DNA of 64,000 nt. Origin: Nonomuraea maritima (GTDB lineage: Bacteria; Actinomycetota; Actinomycetes; Streptosporangiales; Streptosporangiaceae). Both the position numbers and the translations under genes were made by a program. The DNA lies in contig NZ_FNFB01000004.1 in the NCBI RefSeq assembly GCF_900100395.1, positions 62,001-126,000 on the forward strand, in the 5' to 3' direction. This document shows, piece by piece, positions 9,911-20,064 of the stretch. The notes under the pieces were generated by a model. It had not been told where the DNA came from and searched no databases. It saw only the letters and a program-made list of their open reading frames with translations. Each line of letters opens with the position of its first letter. Position 1 is the first letter of the stretch.

Positions 9911-10999
9911 ATGGATCCCGTCACCGCCGCGCGCGCTCTCGTCGAAGAGCTGTTCCCGGGCGCCCTGTACGCCTTCGTCGGCGGCAGCGTGCTCACCGAG
10001 CGCCGCACCGGCACCTCCGACCTCGACGTCGTCGTGGTGCTCGACGGCCTGGCCGTCCCCTACCGCGAGTCGCTGCGGTGGCACGACTGGCCGGTCGAGC
10101 TGTTCGTGCACAGCGAGACCAGCCTCGAGGCCTACTTCGACAAGGACTTCGACCGGCGCCGGCCGACTCTGGCCCGCATCTGCGCCGAGGGCGCCGTGCT
10201 GACCGACCGCACCGGCGGACGGGCCAGCGACCTGCAGAGTGCGCTCGGCGAGCGGTTGTCGTCCGGTCCCGGCGGGCTCACCCCCGACCAGGCGGAACGG
10301 GCCCGCTACGTGCTGTCCGACCTGCTCGACGACCTGGCCGGGGCGAGCGATCCCGGCGAGGAGGCGTTCATCCGCTGGGAGCTCGTCCGCGCCGTCGCCG
10401 GCACCGCGCTCGGCCTGGGGCGCAGGTGGGAGGGCAGCGGCAAGTGGCTGCTGCGCGAGCTGCGCGAGCACGACCCCGTGCTCGCCGACGAGCTGCTCGC
10501 CGCCCACGACAACCCGGTACGCCTGGCCGCCGTCGCCACGTCCGTCCTCGAACGGGCCGGAGGACGCCTCTGGGAGGGCTACCGGGCCGAGGGCGACCCT
10601 TTCCACCAGGTCCTGCGGCACGTCCGCTCAGGAGAGCTCTCCGGCGAGACAGCGCAGAGTTCCGGCATGCGACGGCTGGCCGCCGTCAGCGGAGCCACGA
10701 CCGGATCGGCCCGGCTGTGGATGGGCCAGACCCATGTCGCCCCCGCCACCCGGTCCTCCGACCACCACCACGGCGCCTCCGAGACGGCCATCTACGTGGT
10801 CAGCGGCACGCCGTCGTTCGTGTTCCTCGACGAGGGCAAGGAGACGCGCTTCGACGCCCGGCCAGGCGACTACGTCTTCGTGCCCCCGTACGTGCCGCAC
10901 CGCGAGGAGAACCCCGACCCCGAGAACGAGGCCGTCGTGGTGATCGCGCGCAGCACGCAGGAGGCCATCGTGGTCAACCTGCCGAGCCTGGCCGGATAG
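9911..10999 (+). CDS. Nucleotidyltransferase-cupin fusion protein
   Basis: This is one uninterrupted 362-residue frame. Residues 1-105 look like a minimal nucleotidyltransferase with GGS at 24-26 and SDLDVVV at 36-42 (acidic D37 and D39). Residues 106-232 are helical. Residues 250-355 form a cupin with DHHHG (284-288), E291 and PPYVPH (H330) as likely metal ligands. The cupin part alone resembles stand-alone actinobacterial cupins near rel, so a fusion at about residue 233 is inferred. The stop lies 1 nt from the convergent rel stop. No substrate can be assigned. Confidence 0.8.
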   Translation: MDPVTAARALVEELFPGALYAFVGGSVLTERRTGTSDLDVVVVLDGLAVPYRESLRWHDWPVELFVHSETSLEAYFDKDFDRRRPTLARICAEGAVLTDRTGGRASDLQSALGERLSSGPGGLTPDQAERARYVLSDLLDDLAGASDPGEEAFIRWELVRAVAGTALGLGRRWEGSGKWLLRELREHDPVLADELLAAHDNPVRLAAVATSVLERAGGRLWEGYRAEGDPFHQVLRHVRSGELSGETAQSSGMRRLAAVSGATTGSARLWMGQTHVAPATRSSDHHHGASETAIYVVSGTPSFVFLDEGKETRFDARPGDYVFVPPYVPHREENPDPENEAVVVIARSTQEAIVVNLPSLAG

Positions 11000-11000
11000 G

Positions 11001-13286
11001 TCAGCTTCCGGCGCCGCTCACACGGTAGACGTCGAAGACGCCCTGGATGTTGCGGACGGCCTTGAGCACGTGACCGAGGTGCTTGGGGTCGCCCATCTCG
11101 AAGGTGAACTTGCTGATCGCCACCCGGTCGCGCGACGTCGTGACCGAGGCGCTCAGGATGTTGACGTGCTGGTCGGACAGCGTACGCGTGACGTCGGACA
11201 GCAGGCGTGGCCGGTCGAGCGCCTCGACCTGGATGGCCACCAGGAACACGCTGTCGTCGCTCGGCGACCAGCTGACCTCGACCAGCCGGTCGGGCTGCGA
11301 CTTCAGCTGCTGGACGTTGGTGCAGTCGGCCCGGTGCACCGAGACGCCGTGGCCCCGCGTGACGAACCCGACGATGTCGTCGCCGGGCACCGGGGTGCAG
11401 CACTTCGACAGGCGTACCCACACGTCGGCGTCGCCAGCCACGACCACGCCGGCTCCGCCGGCGCCCCGGGGACGCCCACGCAGCCGGGTCGGCAGCGAGG
11501 TCTCGGCGATGTCCTCCTCAGCGCCCTCGACGCCGCCGATCGAGGCCACCAGCTTCTGCACGACCGACTGGGCGGCCACGTGACCCTCGCCCACGGCCGC
11601 GTACAGCGCGGACACGTCGGGATAGTGCAGGTCGCGGGCGAGCGCCAGGAGCGCCTCGCCCGACATGAGCCGCTGCAGCGGCAGGCCCTGCTTGCGCATG
11701 GCCCGCCCGATGGCCTCCTTGCCCGCCTCGATCGCGGTCTCGCGGCGCTCCTTGGAGAACCACTGCCTGATCTTGTTGCGGGCCCGGCCCGACTTGACGA
11801 ACTTCAGCCAGTCGCGCGACGGCCCGGCGTCGGGCGACTTCGAGGTGAAGATCTCTACCGTGTCGCCGTTGCCGAGCCGCGACTCCAGGGGCACCAGCCG
11901 CCCGTTGACCCGCGCCCCGATACAGCGGTGACCGACCTCGGTGTGCACGGCGTAGGCGAAGTCGACCGGCGTGGCTCCCTCGGGCAGGGCGATGACCTGG
12001 CCCTTCGGGGTGAACACGTAGACCTCGGAGACCGACAGGTCGAACCGCAGCGACTCGAGGAACTCCCCGGGGTCGGAGGTCTCCTTCTGCCAGTCGAGCA
12101 GCTGGCGCAGCCACGCCATGTCGCTGCCCGGCTTGACCTTGCCGGTGGGGCCGGACGAACCGACCTCCTCCTTGTACTTCCAGTGCGCGGCCACGCCGTA
12201 CTCGGCCCGGTGGTGCATCGCGTGGGTGCGGATCTGCAGCTCGACCGGCTTGCCCTCGGGACCGATCACCGTGGTGTGCAGCGACTGGTACATGTTGAAC
12301 TTGGGCATCGCTATGTAGTCTTTGAACCGGCCCGGCACCGGGTTCCACCGCGCGTGGATCGTGCCGAGCGCCGCGTAGCAGTCGCGTACGGTGTCGACCA
12401 GCACGCGGATGCCCACGAGGTCGTAGATGTCGTCGAACGCCACGTCGCGCGCGATCATCTTCTGGTAGACCGAGTAGTAATGCTTGGGCCGGCCCTTGAC
12501 CACGGCGCGGATCCGCGCCTCCCGCAGGTCGGCCGAGACCTTCTCGATGACCTCCTGCAGGAACAGGTCACGGCGCGGCGCCCGCTCCGACACCATGCGC
12601 GCGATCTCGTCGTAGCGCTTGGGGTAGAGCATGGCGAAGGCGAGGTCCTCCAGCTCCCACTTGATCGTGTTCATGCCCAGGCGGTGGGCCAGCGGGGCGA
12701 AGATCTCGAGCGTCTCGCGCGACTTCTGGTGCCGTTTGTGCTCCGGCAGGTAGCGCATCGTGCGCATGTTGTGCAGCCGGTCGGCCAGCTTGATGATCAG
12801 GACGCGGATGTCGCGCGACATGGCCACGACCATCTTGCGCACGGTCTCGGCCTGCGCGGCGTCGCCGAACTTGACCTTGTCGAGCTTGGTGACGCCGTCG
12901 ACCAGGCTCGCGATCGTGTCGCCGAAGTCGGTGCGCAGCTCGTCGAGACCGTAGGCGGTGTCCTCGACCGTGTCGTGCAGCAGCGCGGCGCACAGCGTCT
13001 CGTCGTCGGTGCCGAGTTCGGCCAGGATCGTCGCGACGGCGAGCGGGTGGGTGATGTAGGGATCGCCCGACTTCCGCTTCTGGTCGCGGTGGTGGTGGGC
13101 CGCGACCTCGTAGGCGCGCTCGACCAGGCGCAGATCGGCTTTGGGGTGCGTGGCTCGGACGGTGCGGAACAGCGGCTCCAGCACCGGGTTCATCGCCCCG
13201 CCCCCGAACCGCCGTCGACGCACCGCGGGCACACCGGACGCCTCGGCGTTCTCGGTTACGTCGGACGCGACCACATCACGGGGCAC
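11001..13286 (-). CDS. relA: Bifunctional (p)ppGpp synthetase/hydrolase (Rel/RSH)
   Basis: A 761-residue long RSH protein making and degrading the alarmone (p)ppGpp. The hydrolase HD motif LLHDTVEDT is at residues 102-110 with [11 protein letters not shown] further on, so hydrolase activity should be intact. The synthetase region ([17 protein letters not shown]-type and ELQIRT segments) follows, then a TGS domain ([20 protein letters not shown]) and a C-terminal ACT domain. GAGGAG precedes the GTG start. It is downstream of apt in the conserved yajC-secD-secF-apt-rel order. Confidence 0.97.
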   Translation of the reverse strand: MPRDVVASDVTENAEASGVPAVRRRRFGGGAMNPVLEPLFRTVRATHPKADLRLVERAYEVAAHHHRDQKRKSGDPYITHPLAVATILAELGTDDETLCAALLHDTVEDTAYGLDELRTDFGDTIASLVDGVTKLDKVKFGDAAQAETVRKMVVAMSRDIRVLIIKLADRLHNMRTMRYLPEHKRHQKSRETLEIFAPLAHRLGMNTIKWELEDLAFAMLYPKRYDEIARMVSERAPRRDLFLQEVIEKVSADLREARIRAVVKGRPKHYYSVYQKMIARDVAFDDIYDLVGIRVLVDTVRDCYAALGTIHARWNPVPGRFKDYIAMPKFNMYQSLHTTVIGPEGKPVELQIRTHAMHHRAEYGVAAHWKYKEEVGSSGPTGKVKPGSDMAWLRQLLDWQKETSDPGEFLESLRFDLSVSEVYVFTPKGQVIALPEGATPVDFAYAVHTEVGHRCIGARVNGRLVPLESRLGNGDTVEIFTSKSPDAGPSRDWLKFVKSGRARNKIRQWFSKERRETAIEAGKEAIGRAMRKQGLPLQRLMSGEALLALARDLHYPDVSALYAAVGEGHVAAQSVVQKLVASIGGVEGAEEDIAETSLPTRLRGRPRGAGGAGVVVAGDADVWVRLSKCCTPVPGDDIVGFVTRGHGVSVHRADCTNVQQLKSQPDRLVEVSWSPSDDSVFLVAIQVEALDRPRLLSDVTRTLSDQHVNILSASVTTSRDRVAISKFTFEMGDPKHLGHVLKAVRNIQGVFDVYRVSGAGS

Positions 13287-13387
13287 ACAGACTCCTCACG
13301 CAGCGGCTCCTCACGTTCGAGTCCAGATCCCTCCAGTGTATCCAGGCGTCGCACCTGGACTTTCGTGGCCCGGTCTCACACCACGTC

Positions 13388-13906
13388 TCACACCACGACG
13401 AGCGATCGCACGTCGATGCCCGTCAGCCGCTCGCGTCCCTTCAGGAAGCCCAGCTCCATCAGCACGGCGACGCCGACGACCTCGGCTCCTGCCCGTTCCA
13501 CCAGCTCCACCGCGGCCTTCGCGGTGCCTCCGGTGGCCAGCACGTCATCGACGATGAGCACGCGGTCGCCGGGCGCGAAGGCGTCGCGGTGCACCTCGAT
13601 GGTGGCCGAGCCATACTCCAGATCGTAGGACTCCTCAAGTGTCGCGGAGGGCAGTTTTCCCTTCTTTCGTACGGGCACGAACCCCGCCCCCGCCCGGTAC
13701 GCCGCCGGAGCGGCCAGGATGAACCCGCGCGCCTCGATGCCCACGATCTTGTCGGCCTCGTGCGCCCCGGCCAGTTCGTCCACGACCGCGGCCATCGCGA
13801 TCGGGTCGGCCAGCAGCGGCGTGATGTCCTTGAACACCACTCCGGGCTTGGGGTAGTCGGGCACGTCCCTGATGCGGTCGAGGATCAACGTGCTCAGCTC
13901 GGTCAT
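13388..13906 (-). CDS. apt: Adenine phosphoribosyltransferase
   Basis: A 172-residue purine-salvage enzyme converting adenine and PRPP to AMP in the cytosol. The PRPP-binding loop [13 protein letters not shown] is clear, with the N-terminal [15 protein letters not shown] signature of APRT. GGAGGAG lies 4 nt before the ATG. It sits between secF (behind a hairpin at 14032-14069) and rel, the usual actinobacterial position. Length is normal. Confidence 0.96.
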   Translation of the reverse strand: MTELSTLILDRIRDVPDYPKPGVVFKDITPLLADPIAMAAVVDELAGAHEADKIVGIEARGFILAAPAAYRAGAGFVPVRKKGKLPSATLEESYDLEYGSATIEVHRDAFAPGDRVLIVDDVLATGGTAKAAVELVERAGAEVVGVAVLMELGFLKGRERLTGIDVRSLVVV

Positions 13907-14031
13907 GGCGCTCCTCCGCAGTTCTCACCGGCCGTGTGCCGGGCTCCATGATGGTGCATCACGATCGTCCCGCGAACCCCGCCGGGGCTGAGCGTCCCGC
14001 TGACGCCCGCGCGAGCCGTTCCGGCACACGA

Positions 14032-14069
14032 ACGGCGCCCCCGCCCCCGGGAGGGGACGAGGGCGCCGT
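14032..14069 (-). terminator. Hairpin between secF and apt
   Basis: ACGGCGCCC and GGGCGCCGT arms (9 bp) enclose a GC-rich region that can pair further. It lies just after the secF stop on the minus strand. There is no T-tract, so it may only attenuate. Confidence 0.5.
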
Positions 14070-14090
14070 GGAAGCCGCCTGGGCGGGTTG

Positions 14091-15083
14091 TCAGCCGTTC
14101 GCTACGGCCGCGCTTTTTTTGTTGCCACCGCCCTTGCCGCCGCCCGTGGAGGCGAGCCTCCTGGCGATGGCCTGGTACTTCGGCTCGCGCTCCTTCAGCG
14201 TCACCAGCAGTGGCGTGGCCACGCAGATCGAGGAGTACGTGCCGACGATCATGCCGACGAACAGGGCCAGCGACAGGTCCTTCAGCGTGCCCGCGCCGAG
14301 CAGCGTGGTGCCGATGAACAGGATCGCCGCCACCGGCAGGATCGCGACCAGCGACGTGTTCAGCGACCGGATCAGCGTGTGGTTGAGCGCGTTGTTGGCC
14401 GCCATCGAGTACGTCTGCTTGGAGGTGTGGCCCAGCTTGGCCGTGACCTCCTTGATCATGTCGAACACCACGACCGCGTCGTAGAGCGAGTAACCGAGGA
14501 TGGTCAGGAAGCCCAGCAGCGTCGCGGGCGTGACCTCGAAGCCCGACCAGGCGTAGATGCCGGCCGTGATGACGAGGTCGTGGATGAGCGCGACGATGGC
14601 CGACAGTGCCATCTTCGGCTCGAACGCCATCGACAGGTACAAGATGATCGCCAGCATGAACACGCCCAGGCCGATCCAGGCCTTCTGGGAGACCTCACCG
14701 CCCCAGGACGGGCCGATGGACTGGATGCTGATCTGCCCGACCGGGACGTTGTACTCCTTGGCGATCTCCGACTGCACCTGCGTCGTGGTGTTCTCCGCCA
14801 GGTTCTCGGTGGTCACCCGCCAGCCGTCGCCGGCCGACTGCACGATCGCCTGGTGCGCGCCCTCGCCGATGACGGTCTCACGCACCTGCTCGACGGTGGC
14901 CTGCGGCGCCTTGAACGAGAACACCGTGCCGCCCCTGAACTCCACGCCCAGGTTGAGCCCGTTGATCAGCAGACCCAGGATGGAGATCAGCAGCAGGATG
15001 CCGGACAGGCTGTACCAGAGCCTCCATTTGCCGACGAAGTCGACGTCGATCTCGCCTCGGTAGAGGCGGCGCCCCAGTCCCAT
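14091..15083 (-). CDS. secF: Protein translocase subunit SecF
   Basis: A 330-residue RND-like membrane component of the SecDF complex that uses proton motive force to aid Sec export. One N-terminal helix is followed by an extracytoplasmic domain with GLNLGVEFRGGTVF, then five C-terminal helices including the GFLTILGYSLYDAVVVFD segment. The C-terminus is Gly/Lys-rich. GGAGG of its ribosome site lies inside the end of secD, and the two genes are 1 nt apart, so translation is probably coupled. Confidence 0.96.
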   Translation of the reverse strand: MGLGRRLYRGEIDVDFVGKWRLWYSLSGILLLISILGLLINGLNLGVEFRGGTVFSFKAPQATVEQVRETVIGEGAHQAIVQSAGDGWRVTTENLAENTTTQVQSEIAKEYNVPVGQISIQSIGPSWGGEVSQKAWIGLGVFMLAIILYLSMAFEPKMALSAIVALIHDLVITAGIYAWSGFEVTPATLLGFLTILGYSLYDAVVVFDMIKEVTAKLGHTSKQTYSMAANNALNHTLIRSLNTSLVAILPVAAILFIGTTLLGAGTLKDLSLALFVGMIVGTYSSICVATPLLVTLKEREPKYQAIARRLASTGGGKGGGNKKSAAVANG

Positions 15084-15084
15084 G

Positions 15085-16968
15085 TCAGGCCTCCTGCGGG
15101 GTGGTCGTGCGGCCGCTGTGCGCGTCGCTCATGCGTTCGGCGTCGAGCCCCGACAGCGGGTGGCCCTTGGCGAAGAACTTCAGCTTCGCCAGCACGGCGA
15201 TGAACGGCTTGGTGAACAGGAACACCACCACGATGTCGATCAGCGTGGTCAGGCCCATCGCGAACGCGAACCCGGCGACACCGCCCACCGCGAGGAAGTA
15301 AAGCACGATCGCGGCGATGAACATGACGGCGTCGGCGATCAGGATCGTGCGCCGCGCGCGGACCCAGGCCACCTCGACGGCCGCGCGGAGCGTCCGCCTG
15401 CCCTCCTTCATCTCGTCACGTATGCGTTCGAAGTACACGATGAAGGAGTCGGCGGTGATGCCGATCGAGACCACCAGACCGATGATGTGCGGCAGCGACA
15501 GCCGGAAGCCGGCGTTGTGGCCGAGCACGACGACCGAGGTGTAGGTGATGACCGTGGCCACCACGAGGCTCAGCACCGCGACGATGCCGAGGCCCCGGTA
15601 GTAGAGCAGACAGTAGACGACCACGAGGGCGAGACCGATCAGGCCCGCGATCAGGCCGCCTTCGAGCTGGTCCTGGCCGAGGGTCGAGGAGACCGTGTCG
15701 ACCGAGCTGCGGTTGAACTTCAGCGGCAGCGCGCCGTACTTCAGCTGGTCGGCCAGGGTGGTGGCGCTGGCCTGGTCGAACCCGCCGGTGATCTCGGCGC
15801 GGCCGCCGGGGATCGGGCTGATGATGTTGGGCGCGGTGATCACGACGCCGTCGAGCACGACCGCGACCTTGTTGCGCGGCTCGGGCGAGTTGTAGGCCTC
15901 CTGGGTGAGCTTGCCCCAGGCGGTCGCGCCGTTGCTCTTGAAGTCGAGCTGGACGACCCACTCGATGGTGCCCTGGCGGACACCGGCAGAAGCGGTGTCG
16001 ATGTCGGTGCCGACGACCTTGGCGACGTCGAGGACGTACTTGAAGCTGCCGTCGGTCTCGCAGGCGGCGTACTGCTTGTTGGGGTCGTCCTGGACGCCCT
16101 GGCCTCGGTTGGCCGGGTTGGCGCAGTCGAGCTTGTTGAACTGCTGCAGCACCGCGGGGTCGATGCCGTTGGGGTCGATGCCGAGCTCTTCCGGGGACGG
16201 CGTGCCGCTCTGGCCCGTCGGGCTCGGCGTCGGGGTGGCGTTCTGGCCCTTCTGGTTCTGGCCCCGCGCGTTGTTCTGGCCGGCGTTCTGGGCGTTCTTC
16301 TGGCCCTGGTCGGCGTCGGCGTTCTCGCCCCGCGTCTTGCCCTGGCCTGCGTTCTGACCGGTGTTCTGGCCGTTGCGGCCCTGCGCGGGCGGCTCGGTCG
16401 GGTCAGCCGCGGGGGACTTGGCCGAAGCGCCGTTGGTCAGCGCGGACGAAAGCGCCTTGCCCGTCGGGGAGGCGCTCGGCTGCGAAGCGGACGGCTCGGC
16501 CGACGGACGGGCCGAACCGTCCGGCGCCGACCCCGTGGGCGAGGCCGTCGGGGTCGGCGCGTTGGTGGCGAGCTCCTGCGGGACCTGCGTGGGCGCCATG
16601 GCGAGCACCTGGCGGAAACGCAGCTCCGCGGTGGTGGCGACCAGCTTGATGGCCTCGCTCTGTCCGACTCCCGGGATGGAGATGATGATGTTGTCGCCGG
16701 ACTTGGCGACCTCCGCGTCGGAGATTCCGGTGCCGTTGACCCGGTCGCGGATGATGTTGACCGCGCGGTCGAGGATCTCCTCCGGCGGGGCCGCGTTGTT
16801 CTGGGTAACGGGGGACAGAGTCACCGTCGTGCCGCCGGCGAGGTCGAGCCCCAGCTTGGGCGTGTACGCCTTCTGCAGGAACATCGTCCCGCCCAGGGCG
16901 AGGATGAGCGCCACAAGCACGAGGAGCGTACGCCCCGGCCGGCTGTGACGGCTGGTCGATCGGGCCAC
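15085..16968 (-). CDS. secD: Protein translocase subunit SecD with a long low-complexity insert
   Basis: A 627-residue SecD partner of SecF. It has an N-terminal helix (about 13-31), the conserved LGLDLAGGTTVTL (39-51), an extracytoplasmic P1 region, and six transmembrane segments at the C-terminus with GITADSFIVYFERIRDE. Residues about 128-262 form an insert of Thr/Pro/Ser followed by Gly-Gln-Asn repeats, longer than is usual even in actinobacterial SecD. The start is a GTG with only a weak purine stretch upstream. The gene lies 43 nt after yajC. Confidence 0.95.
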   Translation of the reverse strand: MARSTSRHSRPGRTLLVLVALILALGGTMFLQKAYTPKLGLDLAGGTTVTLSPVTQNNAAPPEEILDRAVNIIRDRVNGTGISDAEVAKSGDNIIISIPGVGQSEAIKLVATTAELRFRQVLAMAPTQVPQELATNAPTPTASPTGSAPDGSARPSAEPSASQPSASPTGKALSSALTNGASAKSPAADPTEPPAQGRNGQNTGQNAGQGKTRGENADADQGQKNAQNAGQNNARGQNQKGQNATPTPSPTGQSGTPSPEELGIDPNGIDPAVLQQFNKLDCANPANRGQGVQDDPNKQYAACETDGSFKYVLDVAKVVGTDIDTASAGVRQGTIEWVVQLDFKSNGATAWGKLTQEAYNSPEPRNKVAVVLDGVVITAPNIISPIPGGRAEITGGFDQASATTLADQLKYGALPLKFNRSSVDTVSSTLGQDQLEGGLIAGLIGLALVVVYCLLYYRGLGIVAVLSLVVATVITYTSVVVLGHNAGFRLSLPHIIGLVVSIGITADSFIVYFERIRDEMKEGRRTLRAAVEVAWVRARRTILIADAVMFIAAIVLYFLAVGGVAGFAFAMGLTTLIDIVVVFLFTKPFIAVLAKLKFFAKGHPLSGLDAERMSDAHSGRTTTPQEA

Positions 16969-17011
16969 TGGTCGTCAGTTCTTTCAGATAGAGGTTTGTC
17001 GCAGAGCTTAG

Positions 17012-17371
17012 TCAGGACCGCTTGGTGTTGGAGTCCTGGTCCCCGTTCTGCTCCACGGCGGCCTCGGACTCCGTCTTGCCCTCCTCGTCGGGCTCGTCGG
17101 CCGGGGCGTCAGCAGGCACCACGACGCGACCGATCGCGGCCTTGATCCAGCGGGTCTCGACCCCCGGCGCGACCTCGAGGATCACGTCCTCGTTGTCGAC
17201 CGCGACGACCGTGGCGAACAGGCCGGTGGTCGTCATGACACGGGAGCCGGGCGTCAAGGAGTTCTGCATCTTGACCGCGTCCTGCTGACGCTTGCGCTGA
17301 GGGCGGATCAGCAGGAAGTAGAACACCACCACCAGCAGAATCAGCGGCAGGATGCTAGTGAGTTGGTCCAT
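17012..17371 (-). CDS. yajC: Preprotein translocase subunit YajC
   Basis: A 119-residue single-span membrane protein of the Sec holo-translocon. The N-terminal helix (about 7-24) leads into FYFLLIRPQRKRQ, the YajC hallmark, then a KOW-like soluble part with GSRVMTTTGLFATV, and an acidic actinobacterial tail. GGAAGG lies 9 nt before the ATG. It is the first gene of the yajC-secD-secF set, 211 nt downstream of ruvB. Confidence 0.94.
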   Translation of the reverse strand: MDQLTSILPLILLVVVFYFLLIRPQRKRQQDAVKMQNSLTPGSRVMTTTGLFATVVAVDNEDVILEVAPGVETRWIKAAIGRVVVPADAPADEPDEEGKTESEAAVEQNGDQDSNTKRS

Positions 17372-17465
17372 AAGGGGCGACCTTCCGATTCTTGTACAGG
17401 AGTTGACACCGGCCTGGCACCGGAAATTCCGTGCGCAGCGTCGGGCCGCGCCGCTCAGCCCGTCA

Positions 17466-17499
17466 GCCTACACAGGCAGCCAAGGCTCGGAGTGTAGGC
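17466..17499 (-). other. Inverted repeat in the ruvB-yajC spacer
   Basis: GCCTACAC and GTGTAGGC (8 bp) flank an 18-nt loop. A separate perfect palindrome CGGTTGCAACCG (17563-17574) lies just after ruvB. Either could end ruvB transcription, or the first could fold in the yajC leader. Confidence 0.4.
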
Positions 17500-17582
17500 G
17501 CTTGTTGCGAAACGCGGCAACGAGGCAGCGTTTTGGCACGCGGGGAAGTTCCCATTGTGAAACGGTTGCAACCGATCTGTGA

Positions 17583-18614
17583 TCAGGTGAAATCGGGAGC
17601 ACCGAACACATCCGGCGGAGGGGTCATACCCAGATGGATCCAGGCAGCCGCGGTGGCCACCCGGCCCCGTGGCGTCCTGGCCAGCAGACCTTGGCGTACA
17701 AGGAAAGGCTCGGCCACCACCTCGACCGTCTCCGGCTCCTCCCCCACGGCCACGGCCAGCGTCGACAGGCCCACCGGCCCCCCGCCGAAGTTCTTCAGCA
17801 GGGCGCCGAGGACCGCACGGTCGAGCCGGTCGAGCCCTTCGGCGTCAACTTCGTAAAGATTCAATGCCGCTGAGGCAATTTCACGATTAATTACCCCATC
17901 GGCGCGCACGTCCGCGAAGTCGCGCACCCGTCTGAGCAGGCGGTTCGCGATTCGGGGCGTGCCCCGCGAACGCCGCGCGATCTCAAGGGCGCCGTCGGCC
18001 GGCAGCGTGACGCCGAGCAGCCCGGCCGAGCGCTGGAGCACCTGCTCGAGCTCGGCCACCTCGTAGAAGTCCATGTGGGCGGTGAAGCCGAACCGGTCGC
18101 GCAGCGGGGCGGGCAGCAGCCCGGCACGGGTGGTGGCGCCGACGAGGGTGAAGGGCGCGACGTCGAGCGGGATGGCCGTGGCGCCGGGCCCCTTGCCGAC
18201 GACGATGTCGACCCTGAAGTCCTCCATCGCGAGGTAGAGCATCTCTTCTGCGGGCCTGGCCATGCGGTGGATCTCGTCAATGAACAGCACCTCGCCCTCG
18301 GTGAGGGTCGACAGGATGGCCGCGAGGTCGCCGGCGCGCTCCAGCGCCGGGCCGGAAGTGACGCGCAGCGGGGCGTTCAGCTCGGCTGCGATGATCATGG
18401 CCAGCGTCGTCTTGCCCAGCCCAGGGGAGCCGCTCATCAGCACGTGGTCGGGTGGCCGTTGCCGGCGCAGCGCGCTCTCGAGGACCAGCGACAGCTGCTC
18501 ACGCACGCGGGCCTGGCCGATGAACTCACTCAGGCGTTTGGGCCGCAGCGCCGCCTCGACCTGCAGGTCGTCGCCTCCGGCGGCGGGCGACAGCATCTCC
18601 CGTTCAAAGCCCAC
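17583..18614 (-). CDS. ruvB: Holliday junction branch migration ATPase RuvB
   Basis: A 343-residue AAA+ motor that works with RuvA to migrate Holliday junctions. Walker A GSPGLGKT, Walker [10 protein letters not shown] and the C-terminal winged helix ([14 protein letters not shown]) are present. The frame is open to 18665, but the GTG at 18614 has GGAGG (18620-18624) 5 nt upstream and matches the family N-terminus just before [10 protein letters not shown]. It follows ruvA by about 90 nt. Confidence 0.96.
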   Translation of the reverse strand: MGFEREMLSPAAGGDDLQVEAALRPKRLSEFIGQARVREQLSLVLESALRRQRPPDHVLMSGSPGLGKTTLAMIIAAELNAPLRVTSGPALERAGDLAAILSTLTEGEVLFIDEIHRMARPAEEMLYLAMEDFRVDIVVGKGPGATAIPLDVAPFTLVGATTRAGLLPAPLRDRFGFTAHMDFYEVAELEQVLQRSAGLLGVTLPADGALEIARRSRGTPRIANRLLRRVRDFADVRADGVINREIASAALNLYEVDAEGLDRLDRAVLGALLKNFGGGPVGLSTLAVAVGEEPETVEVVAEPFLVRQGLLARTPRGRVATAAAWIHLGMTPPPDVFGAPDFT

Positions 18615-18704
18615 GCCGGCCTCCACTCCCCTCGATCTCGTCGGCCATGTCACGCCCGCCCGCAACGCCCGCCACCGGGCGGGGCAGCGGGGGCGTCGGT
18701 GCGA

Positions 18705-19325
18705 TCATCGGATGCTCAGCGCTCGCAGGGCGGCCTTCAGCAGGGCGGCGACCTGGGGCGAACGGCCGGCCGCGAGCTCGGCCTCGGCGTCGGGCTCCAC
18801 GACGGCGATCGCCTGGTCGGCGTCCTTGCCGGAGTAGCCGAGGCCCACGAGGCCCGAGTGCACCTGCTCGCGCCACGGCGCCACGCGCTGCTCGCCGTTG
18901 AGTGCCGCGTTGAGCGCCGCCTCTGGCGTGCCGAGCCGGTCCTTCAGTTCGAGGACGATGCGCTGCGCGCCCTTCTGCCCGATGCCCGGCACCTGCGTGA
19001 GCGCCTTGAGGTCGGCGGCGGCCACGGCGGTGCGCAGCCCGTTGGGCGTGTGCACGGCGAGCATGGCCAGCGCCAGCTTCGGGCCGACGCCGCTGGCCGT
19101 CTGCAGCAGTTCGAACACGGCACGCTCGTCGTCGGTGGCGAAGCCGTAGAGGGTGAGCGACTCCTCGCGCACGACCAGGGACGTGGCCAGCCGGGCCTCG
19201 TCGCCCACGCGCAGTGTCGCGAGCGTGCCGGGCGTGCAGTGGACGAGCATCCCGACGCCGCCCACCTCGATCACGGCTCCGTCGGGCGCGATGGCCGTCA
19301 CCTTGCCCGCCACCGATGCGATCAC
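18705..19325 (-). CDS. ruvA: Holliday junction DNA-binding protein RuvA
   Basis: A 206-residue tetrameric junction-binding subunit of RuvAB. It has the N-terminal OB-fold, then two helix-hairpin-helix motifs (TASGVGPKLALAML and VPGIGQKGAQRIVLELK) and a C-terminal domain III that contacts RuvB. The GTG start has GGAGG 9 nt upstream. It is flanked by ruvC and ruvB in the standard order. Confidence 0.96.
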   Translation of the reverse strand: MIASVAGKVTAIAPDGAVIEVGGVGMLVHCTPGTLATLRVGDEARLATSLVVREESLTLYGFATDDERAVFELLQTASGVGPKLALAMLAVHTPNGLRTAVAAADLKALTQVPGIGQKGAQRIVLELKDRLGTPEAALNAALNGEQRVAPWREQVHSGLVGLGYSGKDADQAIAVVEPDAEAELAAGRSPQVAALLKAALRALSIR

Positions 19326-19419
19326 GGCCGACCGCCTCCTGTCACTGCTTCACCCTCGTACGACCTGGGAGTATCCCGCACTTGCCGACCGCGGCGCGCG
19401 GGAACGGGACGGGCTCGCC

Positions 19420-19950
19420 TCACGGCCGGGAACCGCCGCGGCCGGCCCGGGCCATGGCCTCGGCCAGACGGTGCTGGGCCCCGCCGCGCCAGATGTGGCA
19501 GATGGCCAGGGCGAGCGCGTCGGCCGCGTCGGCCGGTTTCGGCATCTCCGTCAGCCGCAGCAACCGGGTGACCATGGTGCCGATCTGCTTCTTGTCGGCC
19601 GTGCCGCTGCCCGTGACGGCGGCCTTGACCTCGGACGGGGTGTGCAGTGCCACCGGCAGCCCGCGGCGGGACGCGCACAGCACCGCGATGCCGGCCGCCT
19701 GCGCGGTGCCCATCACCGTACGGACGTTGTGCTGGCTGAAGACCCGCTCGACGGCCACCGCGTCGGGACGCACCTCGTCGAGCCAGCGCTCGATACCCGC
19801 CTCGATGCCGACGAGCCGGGCGCCGAGCTCTTCGTCGGCCCCGGTGCGCACCACCCCGACGGCCACCAGGGACAACGGCGCCCCGGGCCGACCTTCGACC
19901 GCGCCGAGGCCGCACCGGGTCAGCCCCGGATCGACGCCCATCACCCGCAT
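19420..19950 (-). CDS. ruvC: Crossover junction endodeoxyribonuclease RuvC
   Basis: A 176-residue Holliday junction resolvase of the RNase H fold. Catalytic acidic residues are visible in VMGVDPG (D7), AVERVF and DAADALALA. The frame is open to 20022. Of the candidate starts, the ATG at 19950 has GGAGG (19959-19963) at 8 nt and gives the conserved N-terminus MRVMGVDPG. The product has a normal length. Confidence 0.95.
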   Translation of the reverse strand: MRVMGVDPGLTRCGLGAVEGRPGAPLSLVAVGVVRTGADEELGARLVGIEAGIERWLDEVRPDAVAVERVFSQHNVRTVMGTAQAAGIAVLCASRRGLPVALHTPSEVKAAVTGSGTADKKQIGTMVTRLLRLTEMPKPADAADALALAICHIWRGGAQHRLAEAMARAGRGGSRP

Positions 19951-20064
19951 CGGCATGCCCTCCGCCCGCCCGCCGAACACCTGTTCGCACGAGACTCTAC
20001 CGCTGCCCGGCCGCCCGCGCACCGCGTGACACCCAACCGGCAGGGGCTGTGCGAGCGCCGTCCG

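Noticed and set aside
11070-13628. 852-codon open frame opposite rel
   Set aside because: Rel has all expected domains in the opposite strand; this frame has no recognisable motif.
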